From: Clostridium sp. CAG:632
GTDB lineage: Bacteria > Bacillota > Clostridia > Lachnospirales > Lachnospiraceae
NCBI GenBank assembly: GCA_000431515.1
Contig: HF991308.1
Location: 1 to 38,125 of the forward strand
Direction of reading: 5' to 3'
DNA length: 38,125 bases
Positions 31,450-38,125 of this stretch are shown in pieces. Both the position numbers and the translations under genes were made by a program. The notes under the pieces are model-generated. The model was not told the origin of the DNA, did no database searches, and worked only from the letters and a program-made list of their open reading frames with translations. Each line of letters starts with the position of its first letter. Position 1 is the first letter of the stretch.

Positions 31450-32292
31450 ATGGGAATTAAGACATTTAACCCATATACACCTTCCAGAAGACATATGACC
31501 AGCTTAGATTTTGCAGAAATTACAAAGTCTACTCCGGAGAAGTCTTTGACAGTATCTCTGAAGAAGAATGCAGGTCGTAACAATCAGGGAAAGATTACAG
31601 TTAGACATCAGGGCGGTGGTTCCAGAAAGAAATACAGAATCATCGACTTTAAGAGAAATAAAGATGGAGTACCGGCAAAGGTTGCTTCTATCGAATATGA
31701 TCCAAACAGAACCGCAAACATTGCATTGATCAATTATGCAGACGGTGAGAAGGCATACATCCTTGCACCGGTTGGTTTGAAGGTTGGAGATACCGTAATG
31801 AACGGTGCAGAAGCTGAAATCAGAGTTGGTAACTGCTTACCACTTGAAATGATTCCGGTTGGTACAGAAATTCATAACATTGAGTTATATCCTGGCAAGG
31901 GTGCTCAGCTGGTTCGTGCAGCTGGTAACTCTGCACAGCTGATGGCAAAGGAAGGAAAGTATGCAACCCTTCGTCTTCCATCCGGCGAGATGAGAATGGT
32001 TCCGTTAAACTGCCGTGCAACGATCGGACAGGTTGGAAACATTGAACATGACCTGGTTAACATTGGTAAAGCAGGTCGTAAGCGCCATATGGGTATTCGT
32101 CCTACTGTTCGTGGTTCTGTTATGAACCCTAACGACCATCCACATGGTGGTGGTGAAGGTAGAGCTCCTATCGGACGTTCCGGCCCATCCACTCCTTGGG
32201 GTAAGCCTGCTCTTGGTTTGAAGACCAGAAAGAAGAACAAGCAGTCTAACAAGTTGATCGTAAGAAGAAGAAACGGTAAGAGTATTAAATAG
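31450..32292 (+). CDS. rplB: 50S ribosomal protein L2
   Basis: L2 is needed for subunit joining and peptidyl transfer. The 280-residue protein has KTFNPYTPSRRHM at the start, RHQGGGSRKKYR, and the C-terminal NPNDHPHGGGEGRAP, which contains the His implicated in activity. The start at 31450 follows AAAGGAG; the in-frame TTG at 31432 lies before that site. The 66-base gap after rplW has no recognised gene. Confidence 0.97.
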   Translation: MGIKTFNPYTPSRRHMTSLDFAEITKSTPEKSLTVSLKKNAGRNNQGKITVRHQGGGSRKKYRIIDFKRNKDGVPAKVASIEYDPNRTANIALINYADGEKAYILAPVGLKVGDTVMNGAEAEIRVGNCLPLEMIPVGTEIHNIELYPGKGAQLVRAAGNSAQLMAKEGKYATLRLPSGEMRMVPLNCRATIGQVGNIEHDLVNIGKAGRKRHMGIRPTVRGSVMNPNDHPHGGGEGRAPIGRSGPSTPWGKPALGLKTRKKNKQSNKLIVRRRNGKSIK

Positions 32293-32309
32293 TTTAAGGA
32301 GGTAACCTA

Positions 32310-32588
32310 ATGGCACGTTCAGTTAAAAAAGGACCATTTGCAGATGACTATTTGCTCAAGAAGGTAGATGCGTTAAACGCTGCAAATGACAAGCAGGTAA
32401 TTAAAACTTGGTCTCGTCGTTCTACAATCTTCCCATCATTTGTAGGCCATACAATCGCTGTATATGATGGAAGAAAGCATGTTCCGGTATATGTTACAGA
32501 AGACATGGTAGGACACAAGCTTGGTGAATTCGTAGCAACCCGTACTTACAGAGGTCATGATAAGACCGAGAAGAAGGGTAAGAGATAA
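32310..32588 (+). CDS. rpsS: 30S ribosomal protein S19
   Basis: S19 is in the head of the small subunit and forms a pair with S13. The 92-residue protein has ARSVKKGPF at the N-terminus, TWSRRSTIFPSFVGHTIAVY, and the conserved KLGEFVATRTYRGH. AAGGAGG is 7-8 bases before the ATG. Confidence 0.97.
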   Translation: MARSVKKGPFADDYLLKKVDALNAANDKQVIKTWSRRSTIFPSFVGHTIAVYDGRKHVPVYVTEDMVGHKLGEFVATRTYRGHDKTEKKGKR

Positions 32589-32613
32589 GAAGATTTGAAA
32601 GGAGGCAACATCC

Positions 32614-33003
32614 ATGGCAAAAGGACATAGATCCCAGATTAAGAGAGAGCGGAATGCAAACAAAGATACCAGACCATCAGCAAAGGTTTCTTACGCCAGA
32701 GTATCTGTTCAGAAGGCATGCTTCGTTCTTGATGCAATCAGAGGCAAGGATGTACAGACAGCACTTGGTATTTTAGCATACAATCCAAGATATGCTTCAA
32801 GTGTAATAGAAAAGTTATTAAAGTCTGCTATTGCAAATGCAGAGAACAATAATGGTATGAAGATGGAGGACCTTTATATTGCAGAGTGTTATGCAAACAA
32901 AGGACCTACAATGAAGAGAGTTCAGCCTAGAGCACAGGGTAGAGCTTACAGAATCGAGAAGAGAAGCAGTCACATCACAATCGTGCTTGATGAGAAGAAA
33001 TAG
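32614..33003 (+). CDS. rplV: 50S ribosomal protein L22
   Basis: L22 binds all domains of 23S rRNA, and its hairpin lines the exit tunnel. The 129-residue protein has KVSYARVSVQKA and VLDAIRGKD near the front and the tunnel loop KRVQPRAQGRAYRIEKRSSH. AAAGGAGG precedes the ATG. Confidence 0.97.
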   Translation: MAKGHRSQIKRERNANKDTRPSAKVSYARVSVQKACFVLDAIRGKDVQTALGILAYNPRYASSVIEKLLKSAIANAENNNGMKMEDLYIAECYANKGPTMKRVQPRAQGRAYRIEKRSSHITIVLDEKK

Positions 33004-33012
33004 GAGGTCATT

Positions 33013-33678
33013 ATGGGACAGAAAGTTAATCCTCATGGTTTAAGAGTCGGCGTCATCAAGGATTGGGATTCCAGATGGTATGCTGACACAAAGAATGATG
33101 AATTTTCAAACAATCTTGTTGAAGATCACAAGATTCGTGAATTCTTAAATAAGAAGTTAAAGAACGCAAGTGTTTCCAAGATCGAGATCGAAAGAACCAC
33201 AGATCGCGTTAAGGTTATTGTTCAGACCGCTAAGGCCGGTGTTGTAATCGGTAAGGGTGGCGCTGAGATCGATAAGCTGAGAGCAGAAGTTCAGAAGCTG
33301 ACCGATAAGAAGTTAAACATTGAGATCAAAGAGATCAAGAAGCCGGATAGCGATGCTCAGTTAGTAGCTGAGAACATTGCACAGCAGTTAGAGAACCGTG
33401 TTTCTTTCCGTCGTGCTATGAAGTCATGCATGTCAAGAACCATGAAGAATGGTGCACTTGGTATTAAGACTTCTGTATCTGGTCGTCTGGGTGGTGCTGA
33501 TATGGCTCGTACAGAGTTCTACAGCGAGGGAACAATTCCTCTTCAGACACTGCGTGCAAACATCGATTATGGTTTTGCAGAAGCAGATACCACTTATGGA
33601 AAAGTTGGTGTTAAGACATGGATTTATCATGGTGAAGTACTTCCTGTTAAAGGAGAAAAGGAAGGGGGCAATAAATAA
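33013..33678 (+). CDS. rpsC: 30S ribosomal protein S3
   Basis: S3 helps form the mRNA entry channel. The 221-residue protein opens with GQKVNPHGLRVG and contains the KH-domain motif VVIGKGGAEIDKL and the C-terminal GRLGGADMARTEFYSEG. Its stop overlaps the rplP start by one base. Confidence 0.97.
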   Translation: MGQKVNPHGLRVGVIKDWDSRWYADTKNDEFSNNLVEDHKIREFLNKKLKNASVSKIEIERTTDRVKVIVQTAKAGVVIGKGGAEIDKLRAEVQKLTDKKLNIEIKEIKKPDSDAQLVAENIAQQLENRVSFRRAMKSCMSRTMKNGALGIKTSVSGRLGGADMARTEFYSEGTIPLQTLRANIDYGFAEADTTYGKVGVKTWIYHGEVLPVKGEKEGGNK

Positions 33679-34115
33679 TGTTAATGCCTAAGAGAGTAAA
33701 ACGTCGTAAGCAGTTCAGAGGTTCTATGGCTGGTAAGGCGTTACGTGGTAATACAATTTCAAACGGTGAATATGGTATCGTTGCATTAGAGCCTGCTTGG
33801 ATCAAGTCCAATCAGATTGAGGCAGCCCGTATCGCTATGACACGTTATATTAAGCGTACAGGTAAAGTTTGGATCAAGATTTTCCCGGATAAGCCTGTAA
33901 CAGCAAAGCCTGCTGAGACTCGTATGGGTTCCGGTAAGGGATCTCTGGAGTACTGGGTAGCAGTAGTTAAGCCGGGCAGAGTTATGTTTGAGATCGCCGG
34001 CGTACCGGAGGATGTAGCAAAGGAAGCATTAAGACTTGCTATGCATAAGCTGCCGGTTAAATGTAAGATTGTATCAAAGGCCGATTTAGAAGGAGGTGCT
34101 GGCAGTGAAAACTAA
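33678..34115 (+). CDS. rplP: 50S ribosomal protein L16
   Basis: L16 organises the A-site region of the large subunit. The 145-residue protein opens with MLMPKRVKRRKQFRG and contains RMGSGKGSLEYWVAVVKPG. Its start overlaps the rpsC stop (TAATG), and AGGGGG lies upstream. Its last codons overlap the start of rpmC by 11 bases. Confidence 0.97.
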   Translation: MLMPKRVKRRKQFRGSMAGKALRGNTISNGEYGIVALEPAWIKSNQIEAARIAMTRYIKRTGKVWIKIFPDKPVTAKPAETRMGSGKGSLEYWVAVVKPGRVMFEIAGVPEDVAKEALRLAMHKLPVKCKIVSKADLEGGAGSEN

Positions 34116-34308
34116 GGAATATGTTCAGGATTTAAAGACAAAATCAGTAGAAGAATTGAATGCTGAGTTAGTAGCTGCTAAAAAGGAACTCTTCAATTTA
34201 AGATTCCAGAATGCTACCAATCAGTTAGAGAATACAAGCCGTATCAAAGAAGTACGTCGTAATATTGCCCGTATTCAGTCTGTTATGACTGAAAAGGCTA
34301 ATGCTTAA
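34105..34308 (+). CDS. rpmC: 50S ribosomal protein L29
   Basis: L29 is a small two-helix protein near the tunnel exit, next to L23. The 67-residue protein contains ELVAAKKELFNLRFQNATNQ and SRIKEVRRNIARI. The start is GTG at 34105, 8 bases after AGGAGG (34091-34096); the in-frame GTG at 34096 overlaps that site. The coding region overlaps rplP in a different frame. Confidence 0.95.
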   Translation: MKTKEYVQDLKTKSVEELNAELVAAKKELFNLRFQNATNQLENTSRIKEVRRNIARIQSVMTEKANA

Positions 34309-34331
34309 TTATCTGGAAGGAGGAAGTTGTT

Positions 34332-34586
34332 GTGGAAAGAAATCTGAGAAAGACACGTGTAGGTATCGTTACAAGTGATAAGATGGATAAGACAATTGTT
34401 GTTTCTATCATAGATAATGTTAAGCATCCTCTTTATGGAAAGATTGTAAAGAGAACTTATAAGTTAAAGGCACATGACGAGAATAACGAGTGCAAGATCG
34501 GTGATAGAGTAAAAGTTATGGAGACAAGACCATTGTCAAAGGACAAGAGATGGAGACTTGTTGAAATCGTAGAGAAAGCGAAGTAA
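34332..34586 (+). CDS. rpsQ: 30S ribosomal protein S17
   Basis: S17 is a primary rRNA-binding protein of the small subunit. The 84-residue protein has ERNLRKTRVGIVTSDKMDKT and the C-terminal ETRPLSKDKRWRLVEI. The start is GTG at 34332, with GGAAGGAGGAAG upstream. Confidence 0.96.
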   Translation: MERNLRKTRVGIVTSDKMDKTIVVSIIDNVKHPLYGKIVKRTYKLKAHDENNECKIGDRVKVMETRPLSKDKRWRLVEIVEKAK

Positions 34587-34598
34587 GGAGGCAAAACC

Positions 34599-34967
34599 AT
34601 GGTTCAACAGGAAACAAGACTTAAGGTTGCTGATAACACTGGTGCTAAGGAATTACTTTGCATTCGTGTTTTAGGCGGTTCAACCAGAAGATATGCAAAT
34701 ATTGGAGACGTTATCGTTGCCTCTGTTAAAGATGCAACACCAGGTGGCGTTGTTAAGAAGGGTGACGTTGTTAAGGCAGTTGTAGTAAGAAGCAAGAAGG
34801 GCGCTCGCCGTAAGGATGGTTCTTACATCAAGTTCGATGAGAATGCAGCTGTAATTATCAAGGATGACTTAAATCCAAAGGGAACTCGTATTTTTGGACC
34901 TGTAGCTAGAGAGTTGAGAGATAAGAAGTTCATGAAGATCGTCTCTTTAGCACCGGAAGTGCTGTAG
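34599..34967 (+). CDS. rplN: 50S ribosomal protein L14
   Basis: L14 forms part of an intersubunit bridge. The 122-residue length is exact for the family, with ETRLKVADNTGAKELLCI near the front and FGPVARELRDKKFMKIVSLA at the end. TAAGGAGG overlaps the rpsQ stop codon and serves as ribosome site. Confidence 0.97.
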   Translation: MVQQETRLKVADNTGAKELLCIRVLGGSTRRYANIGDVIVASVKDATPGGVVKKGDVVKAVVVRSKKGARRKDGSYIKFDENAAVIIKDDLNPKGTRIFGPVARELRDKKFMKIVSLAPEVL

Positions 34968-34980
34968 GGAGGTGTCGACT

Positions 34981-35298
34981 GTGGCAACAATGAAGATTAA
35001 AAAGAATGACCAGGTAGTAGTAATTACCGGTAAGGATAAAGGTAAAGAAGGAAAAGTTCTTTCTGTAGATGCCAAGAATCACAAGGTTTTAGTTGAAGGT
35101 GTGAATATGGTTTCCAAGCATTGCAAGCCAAGCATGCAGAATCAGCAGGGCGGCATCATTCAGAAGGAAGCTCCAATTGACATTTCAAACGTAGCTTATC
35201 TTTACAAGGGAAAGCCGGTTCGTATCGGATTCCAGGGCGAGAAGAAAGATAAGGTTCGTGTGGCTAAAGTTGATGGTAAATTAGAAGTAATCGATTAA
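34981..35298 (+). CDS. rplX: 50S ribosomal protein L24
   Basis: L24 starts large-subunit assembly and sits at the tunnel exit. The 105-residue protein has the KOW motif VVITGKDKGKEGKVL near the N-terminus and the typical VEGVNMVSKHCKPS. The start is GTG at 34981, 8 bases after GGAGG (34968-34972). An in-frame GTG at 34972 overlaps the site, and an ATG at 34990 is a further, less likely option. Confidence 0.95.
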   Translation: MATMKIKKNDQVVVITGKDKGKEGKVLSVDAKNHKVLVEGVNMVSKHCKPSMQNQQGGIIQKEAPIDISNVAYLYKGKPVRIGFQGEKKDKVRVAKVDGKLEVID

Positions 35299-35319
35299 TA
35301 GGAAAGGAGGCCGCACAAG

Positions 35320-35859
35320 GTGAGTAGACTGAAAGATCAGTACAACGAGACAATCGTTGACGAAATGATTAAGAAATTTGAATATAAGAATAAAATGCAG
35401 GTACCAAAGCTTGATAAGATCGTAATCAACATGGGCGTTGGTGAAGCAAAGGATAACGCAAAGTTATTAGAGGCTGCCATTAAGGATCTGGAGACAATCT
35501 CAGGTCAGAAGGCTATTGTAACAAAGGCTAAGAAGTCTGTTGCAAACTTCAAGTTAAGAGAAGGTATGCCAATCGGATGCAAGGTTACATTAAGAGGCGA
35601 GAAGATGTATGAGTTCGCAGATCGTCTGATCAACCTGGCACTGCCACGTGTACGTGACTTTAGAGGTATTAATCCGAACGCATTTGATGGCAGAGGTAAC
35701 TACGCACTTGGTATCAAGGAGCAGTTAATCTTCCCTGAAATCGAATACGATAAGGTTGATAAGGTAAGAGGTATGGATGTTATTTTCGTAACAACAGCAA
35801 ATACCGATGAAGAGGCTCGTGAATTATTGACATTATTCGGAATGCCGTTCAGCAAGTAA
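35320..35859 (+). CDS. rplE: 50S ribosomal protein L5
   Basis: L5 holds 5S rRNA in the central protuberance. The 179-residue length is standard, with INMGVGEAKDNAKLLEAA, KSVANFKLREGMPIGCKVTL and FRGINPNAFDGRGNYALGI. The start is GTG at 35320 with AAAGGAGG 9 bases upstream. Confidence 0.96.
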   Translation: MSRLKDQYNETIVDEMIKKFEYKNKMQVPKLDKIVINMGVGEAKDNAKLLEAAIKDLETISGQKAIVTKAKKSVANFKLREGMPIGCKVTLRGEKMYEFADRLINLALPRVRDFRGINPNAFDGRGNYALGIKEQLIFPEIEYDKVDKVRGMDVIFVTTANTDEEARELLTLFGMPFSK

Positions 35860-35876
35860 GAAGGAGGAAGAGTTTC

Positions 35877-36062
35877 ATGGCAAAGACATCTATGAAAGTT
35901 AAACAGCAGCGCAAGCAGAAGTTCTCTACCAGAGAATATACCCGCTGCAAGATTTGTGGTCGTCCACATTCAGTGTTAAGAAAGTACGGAATTTGCAGAA
36001 TCTGCTTCCGTGAATTAGCATACAAGGGTGAGATCCCTGGTGTTAAGAAGTCAAGCTGGTAA
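35877..36062 (+). CDS. rpsZ: 30S ribosomal protein S14, zinc-binding type (S14Z)
   Basis: S14 is a head protein of the small subunit. The short 61-residue form with CKICGRPH and CRICFREL, two CxxC pairs, is the zinc-binding type; the other type found in many Firmicutes is longer and lacks the cysteines. Cells with a zinc-free copy induce it in zinc shortage; none is seen here. AAGGAGGAAG precedes the ATG. Confidence 0.97.
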   Translation: MAKTSMKVKQQRKQKFSTREYTRCKICGRPHSVLRKYGICRICFRELAYKGEIPGVKKSSW

Positions 36063-36085
36063 GAGTTGAAAGGAGGCAAACAATA

Positions 36086-36487
36086 ATGGCAATGAGTGAT
36101 CCAATTGCAGATATGCTTACAAGAATCCGTAATGCGAATACTGCAAAACATGATACAGTTGATGTTCCGGCATCTAAAATGAAGGTTTCAATTGCAGAGA
36201 TCCTTTTAAATGAGGGTTATATCAAAGCTTTTGATATCGTAGATGATGGTAATTTCAAGACAATCCGTATTACATTGAAATATGGTGCAGATAAGAACGA
36301 GAAGATTATCACAGGTCTGAAGAGAATTTCTAAGCCTGGTCTTCGTGTATATGCAAGCAAGGAAGATTTACCAAAGGTTCTTGGTGGTCTGGGTATTGCA
36401 ATCATTTCTACAAATAAGGGTGTATTAACCGACAAGGAAGCTAGAAAACAGAACGTAGGCGGCGAAGTTCTCGCTTACGTATGGTAA
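36086..36487 (+). CDS. rpsH: 30S ribosomal protein S8
   Basis: S8 binds the central domain of 16S rRNA and in E. coli represses the spc operon. The 133-residue protein opens with MSDPIADMLTRIRNAN and ends with the typical GGEVLAYVW. AAAGGAGG precedes the ATG by about 8 bases. Confidence 0.97.
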   Translation: MAMSDPIADMLTRIRNANTAKHDTVDVPASKMKVSIAEILLNEGYIKAFDIVDDGNFKTIRITLKYGADKNEKIITGLKRISKPGLRVYASKEDLPKVLGGLGIAIISTNKGVLTDKEARKQNVGGEVLAYVW

Positions 36488-36512
36488 TTATAATATTAGG
36501 AGGTAACGGCAG

Positions 36513-37052
36513 ATGTCACGTATCGGAAGAATGCCTATCGCTGTACCAGCAGGTGTAACTGTTGATATCGCAGAAAATAATAAGGTGACAGTTAAGGGAC
36601 CTAAGGGAACCTTAGAGAGAGTTTTACCTGCAGAGATGGAAATCAAGCAGGAAAATGGCGAGATCATCGTAACAAGACCGAACGACTTAAAGAAAATGAA
36701 GTCTTTACACGGTCTGACCAGAACACTGATCCATAACATGGTAGTTGGTGTTACAGATGGTTTTACAAAGGAACTGGAAGTAAACGGTGTTGGTTACAGA
36801 GCATCTAAGCAGGGCAAGAAGTTAACCCTTTCATTAGGTTATTCTCACCCGGTTGAAATGGAAGATCCGGAAGGATTGGAGTCAACAGTAGATGGTAACA
36901 AGATTATCGTTAAAGGTATTGATAAAGAAAAAGTTGGCCAATATGCTGCAGAGATCAGAGCTAAGAGAGAACCTGAACCATACAAGGGTAAGGGTATCAA
37001 GTATGCTGATGAAGTGATTCGACGCAAGGTTGGTAAGACTGGTAAAAAATAA
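36513..37052 (+). CDS. rplF: 50S ribosomal protein L6
   Basis: L6 lies near the sarcin-ricin loop. The 179-residue protein opens with SRIGRMPIAVPAGV, contains VKGPKGTLER and LTRTLIHNMVVGV, and ends in the usual EPYKGKGIKYADEVIRRK region. AGGAGGT precedes the ATG. Confidence 0.97.
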   Translation: MSRIGRMPIAVPAGVTVDIAENNKVTVKGPKGTLERVLPAEMEIKQENGEIIVTRPNDLKKMKSLHGLTRTLIHNMVVGVTDGFTKELEVNGVGYRASKQGKKLTLSLGYSHPVEMEDPEGLESTVDGNKIIVKGIDKEKVGQYAAEIRAKREPEPYKGKGIKYADEVIRRKVGKTGKK

Positions 37053-37070
37053 TTAAAGGAGTGATAAACA

Positions 37071-37439
37071 ATGGTTAGTAAAGCGTCAAGAAAAGATATT
37101 CGTGAAAAGAAGCATTCAAGACTTCGTAACCGTATCAGTGGCACTACTGAATGCCCACGTTTAGCGGTTTTCAGAAGTAATAATCATATGTACGCTCAGA
37201 TTATTGATGATACAGTTGGAAATACCTTAGTGTCTGCATCTACATTAGAGAAGGCTGTAAAGGATTCTGTAGATCACACCAATGATGTTGCAGCAGCAGC
37301 AAGTGTTGGAAAGGCAATCGCTGAGAAAGCATTAGCAAAGGGTATCAAGACTGTCGTATTCGATAGAGGCGGCTACGTATATAAAGGTAAAATTAAAGCA
37401 TTAGCAGATGCAGCCCGTGAAGCTGGTCTCGAATTCTAA
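37071..37439 (+). CDS. rplR: 50S ribosomal protein L18
   Basis: L18 binds 5S rRNA together with L5. The 122-residue protein has RHRLRNRIS-like basic RLRNRISGTTECPRLAVFRS, then SNNHMYAQIIDD, and the C-terminal VVFDRGGYVYKGKIKALAD. AAAGGAG precedes the ATG. Confidence 0.97.
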   Translation: MVSKASRKDIREKKHSRLRNRISGTTECPRLAVFRSNNHMYAQIIDDTVGNTLVSASTLEKAVKDSVDHTNDVAAAASVGKAIAEKALAKGIKTVVFDRGGYVYKGKIKALADAAREAGLEF

Positions 37440-37458
37440 TAAGGAGGAATACACAAAT

Positions 37459-37968
37459 ATGAAGCATACAATCATTGATGCTAGTCAGTTGGAATTAGAA
37501 GAAAAAGTAGTATCAATTAAGCGTGTTACCAAGGTTGTTAAGGGTGGACGTAACATGAGATTCGCAGCTCTTGTAGTTGTTGGTGACAGAAATGGTCATG
37601 TTGGTGCCGGCTTAGGTAAGGCTGCTGAAATCCCGGAAGCAATTCGTAAGGGAAAAGAAGATGCTATTAAGAAGCTGGTTACAGTTGCAATCAACGATGA
37701 GGGAAGTATTCCTCATGACTGGACAGGTAAGTTCGGCAGCGCATCTGTATTATTAAAGGCATCTCCGGAAGGTACTGGTATCATCGCCGGTGGTCCGGCA
37801 CGTAACGTACTGGAGCTGGCCGGATATAAGAATATTCGTACCAAGTCTTTAGGATCTAACAACAAGCAGAACGTAGTATTAGCTACGATTGATGGACTTT
37901 CTCAGATTAAGACTCCGGAAGAAGTTGCTAAGCTTCGTGGTAAGTCTGTGGAAGAAATCCTGGACTAA
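37459..37968 (+). CDS. rpsE: 30S ribosomal protein S5
   Basis: S5 is in the body of the small subunit near the mRNA entry and affects accuracy; spectinomycin resistance maps to its N-terminal loop. The 169-residue protein has KRVTKVVKGGRNMRFAALVV, GLGKAAEIPEAIRKG and APEGTGIIAGG-like SPEGTGIIAGGPARNVLE. The start at 37459 follows AAGGAGG; a longer in-frame start at 37408 runs back into rplR and lacks a site. Confidence 0.97.
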   Translation: MKHTIIDASQLELEEKVVSIKRVTKVVKGGRNMRFAALVVVGDRNGHVGAGLGKAAEIPEAIRKGKEDAIKKLVTVAINDEGSIPHDWTGKFGSASVLLKASPEGTGIIAGGPARNVLELAGYKNIRTKSLGSNNKQNVVLATIDGLSQIKTPEEVAKLRGKSVEEILD

Positions 37969-37982
37969 GGAGGTTATTTGAA

Positions 37983-38125
37983 ATGGCAGATAAGTTAAAA
38001 GTAACATTAGTAAAGTCTACAATCGGAGCAATTCCTAAGCATAAGAAGACTGTTGAAGCATTGGGCCTGCATAAGGTTAACAAGTCTGTAGAACTTCCAA
38101 ACAATGCTGCAACATTAGGAATGGT
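37983..38125 (+). CDS. rpmD: 50S ribosomal protein L30 (partial, cut by window end)
   Basis: The first 47 codons of L30 are present: MADKLKVTLVKSTIGAIPKH, then KKTVEALGLHKVNKSV. The IGAxPKHKKTVxALGL pattern is typical. AGGAGG is 9 bases before the ATG. About a dozen residues and the stop lie outside the window, and rplO would be expected next. Confidence 0.95.
   Translation, partial: MADKLKVTLVKSTIGAIPKHKKTVEALGLHKVNKSVELPNNAATLGM

Overview
The window reads as chromosome of a low-to-mid GC anaerobic Firmicute, most likely a gut Lachnospiraceae (Clostridia). This is inferred from strong AGGAGG ribosome binding sites, a Leu T-box ahead of leuA, a fused FeoA-FeoB, a four-cysteine S14, Gram-positive-type promoters with 17-base spacers, and the standard S10-spc ribosomal cluster. 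The sequence alone does not fix the species.

Layout. (1) 1-250: tRNA-Gln and tRNA-Lys with a terminator. (2) 270-3616: a DUF389 membrane protein, a 3-dehydroquinate synthase with two unusual active-site residues, and a histidine phosphatase, closed by a terminator. (3) 3606-5480: a chemoreceptor with its own promoter. (4) 5486-9410: a T-box-controlled type-2 2-isopropylmalate synthase, then a phenylacetate-CoA-ligase-like enzyme and a double ACT-domain protein. (5) 9415-12707: a FeoA-FeoB iron transporter behind a near-promoter palindrome, and an AIM24 protein with its own promoter and terminator. (6) 12799-22322: an apparent seven-gene operon: cysD, cysNC fusion, CHR-family transporter, sulfotransferase, M24 peptidase, trkA, trkH. 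(7) 22323-24550: an Lrp/AsnC regulator, a small membrane protein and an AraC regulator. (8) 24551-29054: two methyltransferases, a cardiolipin synthase and a repeat-bearing DUF4190-like membrane protein. (9) 29099-38125: promoter, structured leader and the S10-spc ribosomal genes rpsJ to rpmD, the last cut by the window edge.

The most interesting part is region 6. CysD and CysN make adenosine 5'-phosphosulfate (APS) from sulfate, and the fused APS kinase makes PAPS. The next gene is a transporter of the chromate/sulfate CHR family, and the next a PAPS-type sulfotransferase with both cofactor-binding signatures. No APS/PAPS reductase or sulfite reductase lies in the window. Together these genes look like a self-contained pathway for taking up sulfate, activating it and attaching it to an unknown acceptor, rather than for cysteine synthesis.

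Several start codons were moved inward from the longest reading frame, because a good Shine-Dalgarno sequence (SD) lies inside the longer frame. TTG or GTG starts are proposed for the cardiolipin synthase, the second methyltransferase, rpmC, rpsQ, rplX and rplE.
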